A stretch of 44,268 bases of DNA from Acidobacteriota bacterium (GCA_016789705.1 JAEUQR010000110.1:1-44268); one strand, 5' to 3'. Positions 25,090-33,450 are shown, counted from the first letter of the stretch. Numbers and translations: made by a program. The notes: a model not told the origin generated them from the sequence alone.

Positions 25090-26315
25090 CCGTGCCGCCC
25101 GTCTGCATCGCCCTGCTCCTTGCGCTGCTGTGGACCGCCGGCTGCGCCCCGGCGCCCACCGAGACACGCCGCGATACGTCGCCTGACGCGGCCGGATTCA
25201 CCACCCGGATCAGCGTGAAACACGCGCAGCAGTTTTCGGTGGAGTACCGCGGCGACCTCGCCGTGCTGCGAGTATCGGCGCTGCTCATCTCGTGGTCCCG
25301 CCCGGGCGATGCCGAGCCGCGCACCGAGACGATCGTGCTCGCCCCCCGCGGTCTCGACGCGCCGCGTCTGACGGGTGACCTCGCCGGCCTCCCGATCGTC
25401 CGGGTGCCGGCTGAACGGGTGGCGACCAACGCCGAGGCCGACGATGCCATCCTCACCGCCATCGGCGCCGCCGACCGGCTGGTGGCGGTGGGCGGCGTCA
25501 CAACCTACGACGACGCCATTCGCGCACGCGTCGAGCGTGGAAAACTCGGCCAGATCGGCTACACGTGGCATGCCGCGCCGAACCTCGAAGTGCTCGTGAG
25601 CCGCCGGCCCGATCTGCTGCTCATGCGGCTTGTGAACCTCGACCAGTCCGACGCGCTGGCGCGGGTGCGCGCGGCCGGCGTGCCGGTGGTCCCGAGCTTT
25701 CAGTGGGCCGAACCCACGTATCTGGGAGCGCTCGAGTGGGTGAAGCTGGCGGGCCTGCTGACCGGGCGCGAGCGTGAGGCGACCGAATATTTCGACCGCG
25801 TCGCCGCGGACGCCGCCCGGATGGCAGCCGTGGGTGCGGCCCGCCCTACGCGTCCCGCGGTGCTCTGGGCCTACTACGGCGGCGGCCAGCGCTGGTTCGC
25901 GTATCACAAGGGCATCGAGGAGTCGTTCATCCACGACGCCGGCGGGCGCAGCGCGCTCGCCAGTCTCGCGCAGCCCTGGCGTGATGGCGGCACCGCGCTT
26001 TCGACCGAACAGCTCACGGAACTCGCGCGCGATGCGGACGTGTGGATCATCGGTGACACCCACGCAGTGACCGACACAGGGGGCCTGGACCTGCCACCGG
26101 CGCCGGTGATGCAGCTCTTCAAGCCCTGGCGCGAGCGTCGCCTCTGGCACAACTACAAGCGGCGAAAGCCCGCCGTCAACGCCTTCGACTGGTACGAGCG
26201 GCACGCCCTGCGTCCCGATCTCGTGATCGCCGACCTACTGGAGACCATGCATCCCGGAGCCGTGCCCGGCCACGATCTGCACTTCTTCGACCGGTTCGTG
26301 CCCGCCGGCCGCTGA
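25086..26315 (+). CDS. FecB/BtuF-type ABC substrate-binding protein 2
   Basis: A 409-residue periplasmic lipoprotein. The ATG at 25086 overlaps the permease 2 stop codon. The signal peptide ends in lipobox LWTAGC (Cys20). The mature part has RISVKHAQQFSVEYRGDLAVLRV, DRLVAVGGVTTYDD, GALEWVKLAGLLTGRE with the connecting helix of the class III binding-protein fold, and a C-terminal VIADLLETMHPGAVPGHDLHFFDRF. That last motif parallels LADMIAILHPALMPGHEL in binding protein 1, so the two are distant paralogues. It lacks the DYFPQK segment of protein 1, suggesting a different ligand. Receptor B follows 165 bp downstream, after a structured leader. Specific chelate unknown. Confidence 0.88.
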   Translation: MTVPPVCIALLLALLWTAGCAPAPTETRRDTSPDAAGFTTRISVKHAQQFSVEYRGDLAVLRVSALLISWSRPGDAEPRTETIVLAPRGLDAPRLTGDLAGLPIVRVPAERVATNAEADDAILTAIGAADRLVAVGGVTTYDDAIRARVERGKLGQIGYTWHAAPNLEVLVSRRPDLLLMRLVNLDQSDALARVRAAGVPVVPSFQWAEPTYLGALEWVKLAGLLTGREREATEYFDRVAADAARMAAVGAARPTRPAVLWAYYGGGQRWFAYHKGIEESFIHDAGGRSALASLAQPWRDGGTALSTEQLTELARDADVWIIGDTHAVTDTGGLDLPPAPVMQLFKPWRERRLWHNYKRRKPAVNAFDWYERHALRPDLVIADLLETMHPGAVPGHDLHFFDRFVPAGR

Positions 26316-26364
26316 TGCCGCACAGGGGTAGCGCCATGACCACGATTGCTCGCCTCGCTCCACA

Positions 26365-26434
26365 CACACGAACGAGCGGCGCGACGATTCGTTGGCAGTC
26401 CCGCGCCGTTCGTGTGCGCTGACGCGCCGCTCGT
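26365..26434 (+). promoter_or_regulatory. Overlapping inverted repeats before receptor B (two alternative hairpins)
   Basis: Arm A1 CACACGAACG (26365-26374) pairs perfectly with CGTTCGTGTG (26407-26416). Arm B1 ACGAGCGGCGCG (26372-26383) pairs perfectly with CGCGCCGCTCGT (26423-26434). A1 and B1 overlap, so the two stems exclude each other. The position, 47 nt before the likely start, suits a switch or an operator. No ligand or protein can be named. Confidence 0.5.
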
Positions 26435-26480
26435 GTAAATGGCTTGGACGCCATCCGCCGCGATCGCTCTGAATGCCGGG

Positions 26481-28922
26481 ATGATTCAGCACACTCGCGT
26501 CTTCCGGCGGCTCGCGACCGCCTTCGCGTTCGTGATGGCGCTCACGGGCGCCCGGTCGGCCCAGGCACAGGCGCCGGTGCCGCTCGCGGGCACCATTACC
26601 GACACGTCGGGCGGCGCGCTTCAGGGCGCCACGGTGGAAGCTGCGGCGACCGACGCCGGCACTGCCCGCGTGGTCGTGGCCGTGACCGATGCGGACGGCA
26701 CGTACCGCCTGTCGCTGCCACCGGGCGGATACCGCGTGCGCGTCAGCCTGAACGGCTTCGCTGACGCGAGCGCGGTGGTTCGTGTCGGCCCGGCGACGCC
26801 TGCGACGCACAACGCCTCGCTGGCCCTGGCCGGCTTCACCGAGAACACCGTCGTTGTCACCGCCACACGCAGCGAACGGCCACTTCGTGACGTGCCGGCC
26901 ACGCTGAACGTCGTGACGCAGGACGAGATCGTGACGAAGGGCATGCGCTACATCGGCGACGAACTGCAGAGCGTACCCGGGGTCTTCGTGCAGAAGAACG
27001 ACGAAGGTGCGTATACGTCGATGACCATCCGTGGCGTGCCGGAACAGCACCACAACGAGACGTTCCTGGCGCTGCTCGACGGCGTGCCCTTCGTCTCGGG
27101 CAACGACGAAGTGGATCTCGAGGCGATTCCGGCCGACATCGTCGACCGCGTCGAAGTTGTGAAGGGGCCGATGTCGGCGCTCTACGGCCGCGGGTCCGTG
27201 GCCGGCGCCGTGAACTACATCTCGCGGCCGGTGCCGCTCACCCAGGCCGGTCTCGCCACCGCGTCGTTCGGCAGCTACGCCTACGCCCGCCCCGCCGTCT
27301 CGAACGGCTGGTCGACCGATGGCGGCCGCAGCCATACCTTCCTGAGCAGCTACGGCGAAACCAAGGGCGGCTGGCGCGACAACACCGAGCGCACGGCGGC
27401 GAACCTCTTCGTCAAGAACCAGACCTTTCTGTCGCAGAAGACCGACCTCGTGCTCTACGGCAACATCCACGACTACCGCCAGAACGTCGGCAGCCACATC
27501 CCGATGCGCGCCGACGGATCACTCGTAGACGTGACCGGCGGACGCCGCGCCAACTACAACATCCTGGATTCCTACTACGACAAGCGGATCTGGATGGGCT
27601 CGGCCGTGCTGCGCCACACGCCGAACGACCGCTGGACCGTGCGGACGGTGGTGCACGGCCGCCACAACGACTCGTCGTCCAACCTCGGGTTCAACGAGGG
27701 CGTCGACGAAGCGAGCGGCAGCATCCAGTGGAACGGCTTCAATGGCCTGTCGACGCAGCGGGTGTTCTTCGTCGAACCGCAGGTGACCTACACGGGGCCG
27801 CGGCTGCGGGTCGTGGCCGGCGGCAGCTTCGAACGGGTCGACGGCACGAGCCAGGAGTTCTGGACGGGGCAGTACGGCTTCTCGTTCACCGACTTCAACT
27901 TCTACTTCTATTCCCAGAAGCGCAGCTACGAGACGGGCGAGTTCCTGAATCGCGACGAGTGGATCACCGACCCGCTGCTCGACGCGGAGTACTCGGCCAA
28001 CATCGCCGCCGGCTACGTGCAGGCGGAAGCCAATCTCGGCGCCCGCGTGACGCTCACCGCGGGTGTGCGCGCGGACCGTTTCGCCCGCGCGGTCAACTAC
28101 CTGCCCTACACGACGGCCGAAGGCCCGCAAGCCGCATCGACCGTGGATGACTCCGACGCCCATCTCAGTCCGAAGGCGGCGCTCTCCGTGAAGCTCACGG
28201 ACCACGTGACGGCCTACGGCGCGTTCGGTGAAGGCTTCAGTCCGGCGTTCGGCCCCATCTGGGCGTTCGGCGGCCGCAACGTCAACCTCAAGCCCGAGAT
28301 CGCCCGCAGTCTCGAAGGCGGCCTGAAGGGCGACCTCTTCAACAGCCGCCTCTCATTCGGCGCCGCCGCGTATCGCATCATCCGCCGCGACCTGCTGCAG
28401 CTCGTGCTCGATGGCCCCGGCACGCGCACGACCAACGCCGGCCGCCAGGAATCGCAGGGCGTCGAGTTCGACACCCGGCTCGCGCTGCGCCGGGGTGACC
28501 GCGCAACGCAGGCGTACGCGCGGTATGCCTATACCGACTCTCAGTGGAAGGACAACCGGATCGTCCTCGACTTCACCAACGAGGTCATCGACCTGACCGG
28601 CAAAGCGCCCGCGCGTGTGCCGGCACACCAGCTGTCGGTCGGCCTGACGCAGCAGCTGAGCGACCGGTTGGCATCGACGGTCTGGTACGACTACGCGGGC
28701 GAGTACTTCATCGACGGTCTCAACCGCACGACGGCTCCAGGCGTGGGGCTGCTGAATGCCTCGCTCACGGCACGCCTCACGCGCAGCATGGAGGCGCAGG
28801 TGACGGCCACCAACCTCACCAACAAGACGTTCTACTACTACTGGGGTACCAGCCGGGGGCCATCGGAGGCGTATCCCGCCCAGCCGTTTCAGCTGCTCGG
28901 CGCGCTCCGCGTGCGCTTCTGA
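26481..28922 (+). CDS. TonB-dependent receptor B
   Basis: An 813-residue outer-membrane receptor from the ATG at 26481, which begins a signal peptide (MIQHTRVFRRLATAFAFVMA... ending SAQA). An ATG at 26439 would add 14 residues. Neither start has a clear Shine-Dalgarno. A CarboxypepD_reg-like domain (LAGTITDTSGGALQGATV) is followed by a plug with TATRSERPLRDVPATLNVV, MTIRGVPEQHHNETFLALLDG and RVEVVKGPMSALYGRGSVAG, then a barrel ending FQLLGALRVRF. The plug is of siderophore/vitamin type; the tandem His in EQHHNE is noted but not interpreted. It follows binding protein 2 and precedes the M1 peptidase by 97 bp, so it may belong functionally to either group. Ligand unknown. Confidence 0.9.
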   Translation: MIQHTRVFRRLATAFAFVMALTGARSAQAQAPVPLAGTITDTSGGALQGATVEAAATDAGTARVVVAVTDADGTYRLSLPPGGYRVRVSLNGFADASAVVRVGPATPATHNASLALAGFTENTVVVTATRSERPLRDVPATLNVVTQDEIVTKGMRYIGDELQSVPGVFVQKNDEGAYTSMTIRGVPEQHHNETFLALLDGVPFVSGNDEVDLEAIPADIVDRVEVVKGPMSALYGRGSVAGAVNYISRPVPLTQAGLATASFGSYAYARPAVSNGWSTDGGRSHTFLSSYGETKGGWRDNTERTAANLFVKNQTFLSQKTDLVLYGNIHDYRQNVGSHIPMRADGSLVDVTGGRRANYNILDSYYDKRIWMGSAVLRHTPNDRWTVRTVVHGRHNDSSSNLGFNEGVDEASGSIQWNGFNGLSTQRVFFVEPQVTYTGPRLRVVAGGSFERVDGTSQEFWTGQYGFSFTDFNFYFYSQKRSYETGEFLNRDEWITDPLLDAEYSANIAAGYVQAEANLGARVTLTAGVRADRFARAVNYLPYTTAEGPQAASTVDDSDAHLSPKAALSVKLTDHVTAYGAFGEGFSPAFGPIWAFGGRNVNLKPEIARSLEGGLKGDLFNSRLSFGAAAYRIIRRDLLQLVLDGPGTRTTNAGRQESQGVEFDTRLALRRGDRATQAYARYAYTDSQWKDNRIVLDFTNEVIDLTGKAPARVPAHQLSVGLTQQLSDRLASTVWYDYAGEYFIDGLNRTTAPGVGLLNASLTARLTRSMEAQVTATNLTNKTFYYYWGTSRGPSEAYPAQPFQLLGALRVRF

Positions 28923-29006
28923 CGGCATGTCTGCTGCCTGCGCCGTCCCTGCGGCACGTTGTCGCAGCCACGCCCAGGACGTCCGTGACGGCGGCAGGAG
29001 CTGCGA

Positions 29007-29012
29007 TAGGCT
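29007..29012 (+). promoter_or_regulatory. -10-like TAGGCT, 7 nt before the M1 peptidase ATG
   Basis: TAGGCT is followed by exactly 7 nt and the ATG at 29020. A possible -35, GTGACG at 28985-28990, lies 16 bp upstream. The architecture predicts a leaderless mRNA. Confidence 0.5.
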
Positions 29013-29019
29013 AGATGGC

Positions 29020-31356
29020 ATGACCCGATACACAGCATCCGTCGTCGCGTTCGTGCTGGCAATTGTCACGCCCGCCTTCGCCCAGCCACAGGGCGCGCCG
29101 CCCGACAAGTTCCGGCAGCTCGAAGAGATCCTGCCCACGCCGAATGAGCAGCGCACCGCCTCGGGCGCGCCGGGCCGGGCCTACTGGCAGCAGCGCGCCG
29201 ACTACGACATCGACGTCACGCTCGACGACGTGAAGCAGCGCATCACGGGCAAGGAGACGGTGACCTACTACAACCAGTCACCCGACCCGCTGACCTACCT
29301 CTGGCTGCAGCTCGACCAGAACCTGTTCCGCAAGGATTCCGACACGGCGCTCACCGCCCCGGCGCCGTCGCTCGAGCGGCCCACCTTCGAGACCCTCGAT
29401 ACGCTCGTGAACCGCGACTTCGACGGCGGCTTCCAGATCGCCGCGGTGACCGACGCCACCGGCAAGCCCCTGCCGCACACGATCGTGAAGACGATGATGC
29501 GTATCGACCTCGCGGCGCCGCTCGCGCCCGGCAAGTCGGTGGTCTTCGGCGTGGCGTGGAGCTACAACATCAACGACGCCAAGCGTCTCGGCGGCCGCTC
29601 CGGCTACGAGTTCTTCCCGAAGGACGGCAACTACATCTACGAGATCGCGCAGTGGTTTCCGCGCCTGGCCGCCTACAACGACGTCAGCGGCTGGCAGCAC
29701 AAGCAGTTCCTCGGCTCGGGCGAGTTCACGCTCGAGTTCGGCAACTACAAGGTGCGGATCACGGCGCCGAACGATCACGTCGTGGGCGCCACCGGCGTGC
29801 TGCAGAACCCGCAGGCGGTGCTCACCGCGGCGCAACTCCAGCGGCTCGAACAGGCGAAGACGGCCAGCGCGCCCGTGCTCGTCGTGACGCCCGCGGAAGC
29901 CAAGGCGGCGGAAGCCGGCAAGGCCACGGGCACGAAGACCTGGGTGTTCCATGCGGAGAACGTGCGCGATTTCGCCTTTGCCTCGTCGCGCAAGTTCATC
30001 TGGGACGCGCAGGGCCACCGCTCGGGCACGCAGCCGGTGCTGGCGATGTCGTACTACCCGAACGAGGGCAACCCGCTCTGGGCGCAGTACTCGACCGCCG
30101 CCATCATCCACACGCTCAACCTCTACTCGCGGTATTCGTTCGACTATCCGTACCCGATCGCCATCTCGGTGAACGGGCCGGTGGGCGGCATGGAATACCC
30201 GATGATCTGCTTCAACGGGCCGCGTCCGGAGCCCGACGGCACCTACACGGCCCGCACGAAGTACGCCCTCATCTCGGTGGTCATCCACGAGGTGGGCCAC
30301 AACTACTTCCCGATGATCGTCAACACCGACGAGCGGCAGTGGACCTGGATGGACGAAGGCATCAACTCGTTTCTGCAGTTCCTCGCCGAACAGGAGTGGG
30401 AAGACAACTACCCGTCGCGCCGCGGCGAGCCGAAGAACATGGTCGAGTACATGACCGCGCCCGGTCACGACCCGATCATGACCAACTCGGAATCGGTGAA
30501 GGAACTGGGCAACAACGCCTACGGCAAGCCGGCCACCGCGCTCAACATCCTGCGCGAGACGGTGATGGGGCGCGAGCTCTTCGACTTCGCCTTCCGTGAA
30601 TACAGCCGCCGCTGGAAGTTCAAGCGGCCGATGCCGGCCGACTTCTTCCGCACGATGGAAGACGCCTCCGCCATCGACCTCGACTGGTTCTGGCACGGCT
30701 GGTTCTACACGACCGACCACACCGACTTGTCACTCGACGACGTGCGGCATTTCACGCTCAACACGAAGAACCCCGAGACCGAGAAGACGCTGCAGCGCCA
30801 GCAGCAGACGGCGGCTCCCACGACCCTCTCGGCCGAGCGCTACAGGGACACGCCGAAGCTCGTCGAACAGAACCCGGCACTCGCCGACTTCTACAACCGC
30901 TTCGACCCGCTGGCCGTGACCCCCGCCGACCGCGAGGAGTACCAGAAGGTGCTCGGCGCGCTCACCGACAAGGAGAAGGCGCTCATCGGCTCAAACAAGA
31001 ACTTCTACGTGATGCGCTTCTCGAACGTGGGCGGGCTGGTGATGCCGATCATCCTGAAGCTCGACTACGTGGACGGCACGTCCGAGGAGCTGCGCATCCC
31101 GGCCGAGATCTGGCGGCGCGATGCGTCGAAGGTGTCGAAGCTGGTCATCACCGACAAGGTGCTCTCGCAGGTCACGCTCGATCCGAAGCTCGAAACGGCC
31201 GACACGGATCTCAGCAACAACTTCTTTCCGCGCAAGCCCGTGATGACGCGTTTCCAGCTGTTCAAGCAGCAGCAGCAGACCACGCCGAATCCCATGCAGC
31301 AGCTCGAGCGGAAGCCGGGCACCGACGCGCCGCGCCCGCAGGGGCCCGGCCAGTAG
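29020..31356 (+). CDS. M1-family zinc metallopeptidase, secreted
   Basis: A 778-residue exported peptidase. A signal peptide (MTRYTASVVAFVLAIVTPAFA) precedes an M1 N-terminal beta domain (about 60-290, DYDIDVTLDDVKQRITGKET). The catalytic domain has GGMEYP (389-394, the GAMEN equivalent) and HEVGH (423-427) with Glu446 in WMDEGIN, exactly HExxH-x18-E. A less conserved C-terminal part (about 590-778) ends in a Gln/Pro-rich tail. M1 enzymes are mostly aminopeptidases; this secreted Bacteroidota/Acidobacteriota type has no known substrate. TAGGCT sits 7 nt before the ATG. The DUF6702 gene starts 17 bp after its stop, so they form an operon, a neighbourhood I also recall from Bacteroidota. Confidence 0.93.
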   Translation: MTRYTASVVAFVLAIVTPAFAQPQGAPPDKFRQLEEILPTPNEQRTASGAPGRAYWQQRADYDIDVTLDDVKQRITGKETVTYYNQSPDPLTYLWLQLDQNLFRKDSDTALTAPAPSLERPTFETLDTLVNRDFDGGFQIAAVTDATGKPLPHTIVKTMMRIDLAAPLAPGKSVVFGVAWSYNINDAKRLGGRSGYEFFPKDGNYIYEIAQWFPRLAAYNDVSGWQHKQFLGSGEFTLEFGNYKVRITAPNDHVVGATGVLQNPQAVLTAAQLQRLEQAKTASAPVLVVTPAEAKAAEAGKATGTKTWVFHAENVRDFAFASSRKFIWDAQGHRSGTQPVLAMSYYPNEGNPLWAQYSTAAIIHTLNLYSRYSFDYPYPIAISVNGPVGGMEYPMICFNGPRPEPDGTYTARTKYALISVVIHEVGHNYFPMIVNTDERQWTWMDEGINSFLQFLAEQEWEDNYPSRRGEPKNMVEYMTAPGHDPIMTNSESVKELGNNAYGKPATALNILRETVMGRELFDFAFREYSRRWKFKRPMPADFFRTMEDASAIDLDWFWHGWFYTTDHTDLSLDDVRHFTLNTKNPETEKTLQRQQQTAAPTTLSAERYRDTPKLVEQNPALADFYNRFDPLAVTPADREEYQKVLGALTDKEKALIGSNKNFYVMRFSNVGGLVMPIILKLDYVDGTSEELRIPAEIWRRDASKVSKLVITDKVLSQVTLDPKLETADTDLSNNFFPRKPVMTRFQLFKQQQQTTPNPMQQLERKPGTDAPRPQGPGQ

Positions 31357-31373
31357 CCTCACCAGGCACGCCC

Positions 31374-31859
31374 ATGCGTCGCTGGCTGGCTGTGGTCATG
31401 CTGCTGACGGGCCTTGTGCCCGTCGCGGCCGACGCGCACAAGTTCTACGTGAGCCTGACCACGGTGGAACACAACACCGCCGAGCAGTCGCTCGAGATCA
31501 CGATGCGGCTCTTCGCCGACGATCTCGAGGCGGCGGTGGCGCGAGAGACGGGCAAGCCGCTCACGCACGGCCAGCCAGGTTTCGAGGCGGCGGTGTTCGC
31601 CGTGGTGCGGCGCGCCCTCACGGTGCGGCAGGCCGACGGGCAACCGCTCACGCTCGCGTGGGTGGGGCTCGAGAACAAGGTGGACGTGACCTGGGTCTAC
31701 GTCGAGGCGCCGCGGGTGCCGTCCACGACCGGCTTCACGCTGCGCGACACGATCTTCACGGACCTGTTCCCCGAGCAGGTGAACATGGTGCACGTGAAGG
31801 ACGCGCGCGGCCGCCGCGCGATCGACTTCCGCGGCGGCGATTCGTTCAAGCCCTTCTGA
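31374..31859 (+). CDS. DUF6702-family small secreted protein
   Basis: A 161-residue exported protein with signal peptide MRRWLAVVMLLTGLVPVAADA. The mature domain begins HKFYVSLTTVEHNTAEQSLEI, followed by TMRLFADDLEAAV, WVGLENKVDVTWVYVEAP and DLFPEQVNMVHVKDARGRRAI, the defining pattern of DUF6702. The family has no assigned function. It follows the M1 peptidase by 17 bp and converges on a HupE/UreJ_2 gene, a neighbour combination that suggests a shared envelope or metal-related task. The mature protein starts at or near His, so the N-terminal His could take part in metal binding; that is inference only. Confidence 0.85.
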   Translation: MRRWLAVVMLLTGLVPVAADAHKFYVSLTTVEHNTAEQSLEITMRLFADDLEAAVARETGKPLTHGQPGFEAAVFAVVRRALTVRQADGQPLTLAWVGLENKVDVTWVYVEAPRVPSTTGFTLRDTIFTDLFPEQVNMVHVKDARGRRAIDFRGGDSFKPF

Positions 31860-31863
31860 GGCG

Positions 31864-32085
31864 GGCCGCCGTTGTGCCGGCGGGGTGTCCGGTCGTCGGG
31901 CTCCGATGAGTCGCGTCGGTCACTCGCACCTTCCGGCGGCTTGTCCTGCCGTCCAAAGCACTTCTGGGGGCCCCCATCCCCTGATCTGACTGTCACCCGC
32001 ACTCACGGTGCGAGTGTCGGCATTCCGAGCGACGACGACTCATAGTCGCCCGCCGACCGGACACCCCGCCGACCCAACGGCGGCC
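31864..32085. repeat. 222-bp element with long imperfect inverted repeats
   Basis: Arm segments pair in order. 31864-31874 with 32075-32085 match 11/11, and 31878-31895 with 32054-32071 match 18/18 (CGGCGGGGTGTCCGGTCG). 31897-31901 with 32048-32052 match 5/5, 31906-31913 with 32036-32043 match 8/8, and 31921-31930 with 32007-32016 match 10/10. A palindrome TGGGGGCCCCCA (31965-31976) lies near the centre. It fills almost the whole gap between the convergent DUF6702 and HupE/UreJ_2 genes. It may be a two-way terminator or a degenerate MITE-like element. I see no target-site duplication and no coding frame. Confidence 0.75.
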
Positions 32086-32094
32086 GGATGGCGA

Positions 32095-32646
32095 TCAGGG
32101 CAGGAAGGCGCGCTGCACGCACCAGAAGGCGCCCGCAGCCGCAATCGCCGCCGACGCGGGCACAACGACGCGGGCGCGATACCACGGCGCCCGCCGGCAC
32201 CAGGCGAGCGCGGCAAGCAGTGCCGCCACCACGACGAGCTGGCCGCCTTCCACGCCGAGGTTGAAGGCGAGCAGCGACACCAGCAGGTCCTCGGACGGCA
32301 GGCCGAGGCTCACGAGGGCGCCGGCGAAGCCGAGCCCGTGCAGTAGGCCGAAGCCGAAGGCCATCGCCGGCCGACGCCAATGGAAGCGTGCCGTGAAGAT
32401 GTTCTCCGTGGCCACCGCCACGATCGAGAGCGCGATGAGCGGCTCGACCACCGCCGCCGGCATCCGCACGACGCCGGTCACGGCCAGCGCCAGCGTGAGG
32501 GCGTGTGCCACCGTGAACGCGCTGACCTGCCAGACGAGCGGCCGCCACGAGGGCGACGCCAGCACGAGGCTGGTGATGAAGAGCACGTGGTCGAACCCAC
32601 GCGGCAGGATGTGCTCGAAGCCCAGCGTGAGATAGGTGGGGAACAC
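32095..32646 (-). CDS. HupE/UreJ_2-family membrane protein
   Basis: A 183-residue inner-membrane protein with about six helices. The GTG at 32646 is chosen because homology begins immediately (VFPTYLTLGFEHILPRGFDHVLFI) and TACGAT lies 6 nt upstream. The long upstream frame is basic and non-homologous. Polar residues lie within or near helices: His12, Asp19-His20, His48, Glu81, His103 in LLHGLGFAGAL, and Asn129/Glu133 in AFNLGVEGGQL. The classical HupE/UreJ family contains nickel/cobalt permeases; whether the _2 subfamily carries metal is unproven. It converges on DUF6702 and is divergent from the acid phosphatase, with 44 bp between starts. Confidence 0.87.
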   Translation of the reverse strand: MFPTYLTLGFEHILPRGFDHVLFITSLVLASPSWRPLVWQVSAFTVAHALTLALAVTGVVRMPAAVVEPLIALSIVAVATENIFTARFHWRRPAMAFGFGLLHGLGFAGALVSLGLPSEDLLVSLLAFNLGVEGGQLVVVAALLAALAWCRRAPWYRARVVVPASAAIAAAGAFWCVQRAFLP

Positions 32647-32652
32647 GCTGGC

Positions 32653-32658
32653 ATCGTA
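32653..32658 (-). promoter_or_regulatory. -10-like TACGAT, 6 nt before the HupE/UreJ_2 GTG
   Basis: On the minus strand TACGAT, then GCCAGC, then GTG. There is no Shine-Dalgarno. It is back to back with the plus-strand box at 32679. Confidence 0.5.
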
Positions 32659-32678
32659 TCGCGCCGCCGCGACACCGC

Positions 32679-32684
32679 TATGAT
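32679..32684 (+). promoter_or_regulatory. -10 box TATGAT, 6 nt before the acid phosphatase ATG
   Basis: TATGAT (5 of 6 to TATAAT) is followed by 6 nt and the ATG at 32691. No Shine-Dalgarno and no good -35. Confidence 0.55.
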
Positions 32685-32690
32685 TTCGCG

Positions 32691-33434
32691 ATGATGTTCC
32701 GCAGCACTGTCGTCGTCCTGCTGTTCGTGTCCGCGGCGTGCCGCTCCGCCGCCCCGCTGCCCGCACCCACGGCCGCGCCCGCCGCGCCCACGGCCGCCGT
32801 GGCGATACCCGATGCCATTCGCTGGGTGCGCGACGCCGCGGAATATCGTGCCGCCACGCTGCAGGCGTACCGGCTGGCCACGAGCAGCGTCGAAGCCGCC
32901 GCGGCCGGACGCGCCCCCGGCTCGTGGGCCGTCGTGCTCGATGCCGACGAGACGGTCATCAACAACGTCACGTATCAGCTCGAACGGGCACAGCAGGGAC
33001 TCCCCTACTCAAGCGAGAGCTGGGCCGCCTGGGTGCGGCGCCGCGAAGCCACGCCGATCCCCGGGGCGGCGGCATTCCTCGCCCGCGTGCGGGCGCTCGG
33101 CGGGCGCATCGCCATCGTGACCAATCGTCTGCAGTCGGAATGTGCGGACACGGCGGCCGTGTTCGAGCGGCACCAACTGGCACACGACGCACTGCTCTGC
33201 CGGCCCGACGGCGGTCCGTCCGACAAGAATCCGCGGTTCGAAGCGGTGGCGGCGGGAAAGACGCCGGCGAGCGCCACCCCGGTCGAGATTCTCGTGTTCG
33301 TGGGCGACAACATCCTCGACTTCCCGCGACTGTCCCAGCCGTCGGCCCTGGCCGCCGAGGCGGCCCTGGCGCCGTTCGGCACGCGTTACGTCGTGCTGCC
33401 GAACCCCATGTACGGGAGCTGGCAGCCCCGCTAG
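32691..33434 (+). CDS. HAD-superfamily acid phosphatase lipoprotein (class C-like)
   Basis: A 247-residue lipoprotein with a signal peptide ending in FVSAAC (Cys17). An Ala/Pro-rich linker follows, then a HAD phosphatase domain. Motif I is VVLDADETVINN (nucleophile Asp84, Asp86), motif II is AIVTNR (Thr144), motif III is Lys179 in SDKNPRF and motif IV is VGDNILDF (Asp206, Asp210). The DxDET form with an outer-membrane lipoprotein anchor fits class C acid phosphatases such as the e(P4) type, which dephosphorylate nucleotides outside the cytoplasm. Phosphate or nucleoside scavenging is the likely role. TATGAT lies 6 nt upstream, with no Shine-Dalgarno. Receptor C follows on the same strand behind its own promoter. 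Confidence 0.9.
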   Translation: MMFRSTVVVLLFVSAACRSAAPLPAPTAAPAAPTAAVAIPDAIRWVRDAAEYRAATLQAYRLATSSVEAAAAGRAPGSWAVVLDADETVINNVTYQLERAQQGLPYSSESWAAWVRRREATPIPGAAAFLARVRALGGRIAIVTNRLQSECADTAAVFERHQLAHDALLCRPDGGPSDKNPRFEAVAAGKTPASATPVEILVFVGDNILDFPRLSQPSALAAEAALAPFGTRYVVLPNPMYGSWQPR

Positions 33435-33450
33435 ATCCGATCGGACGAGC

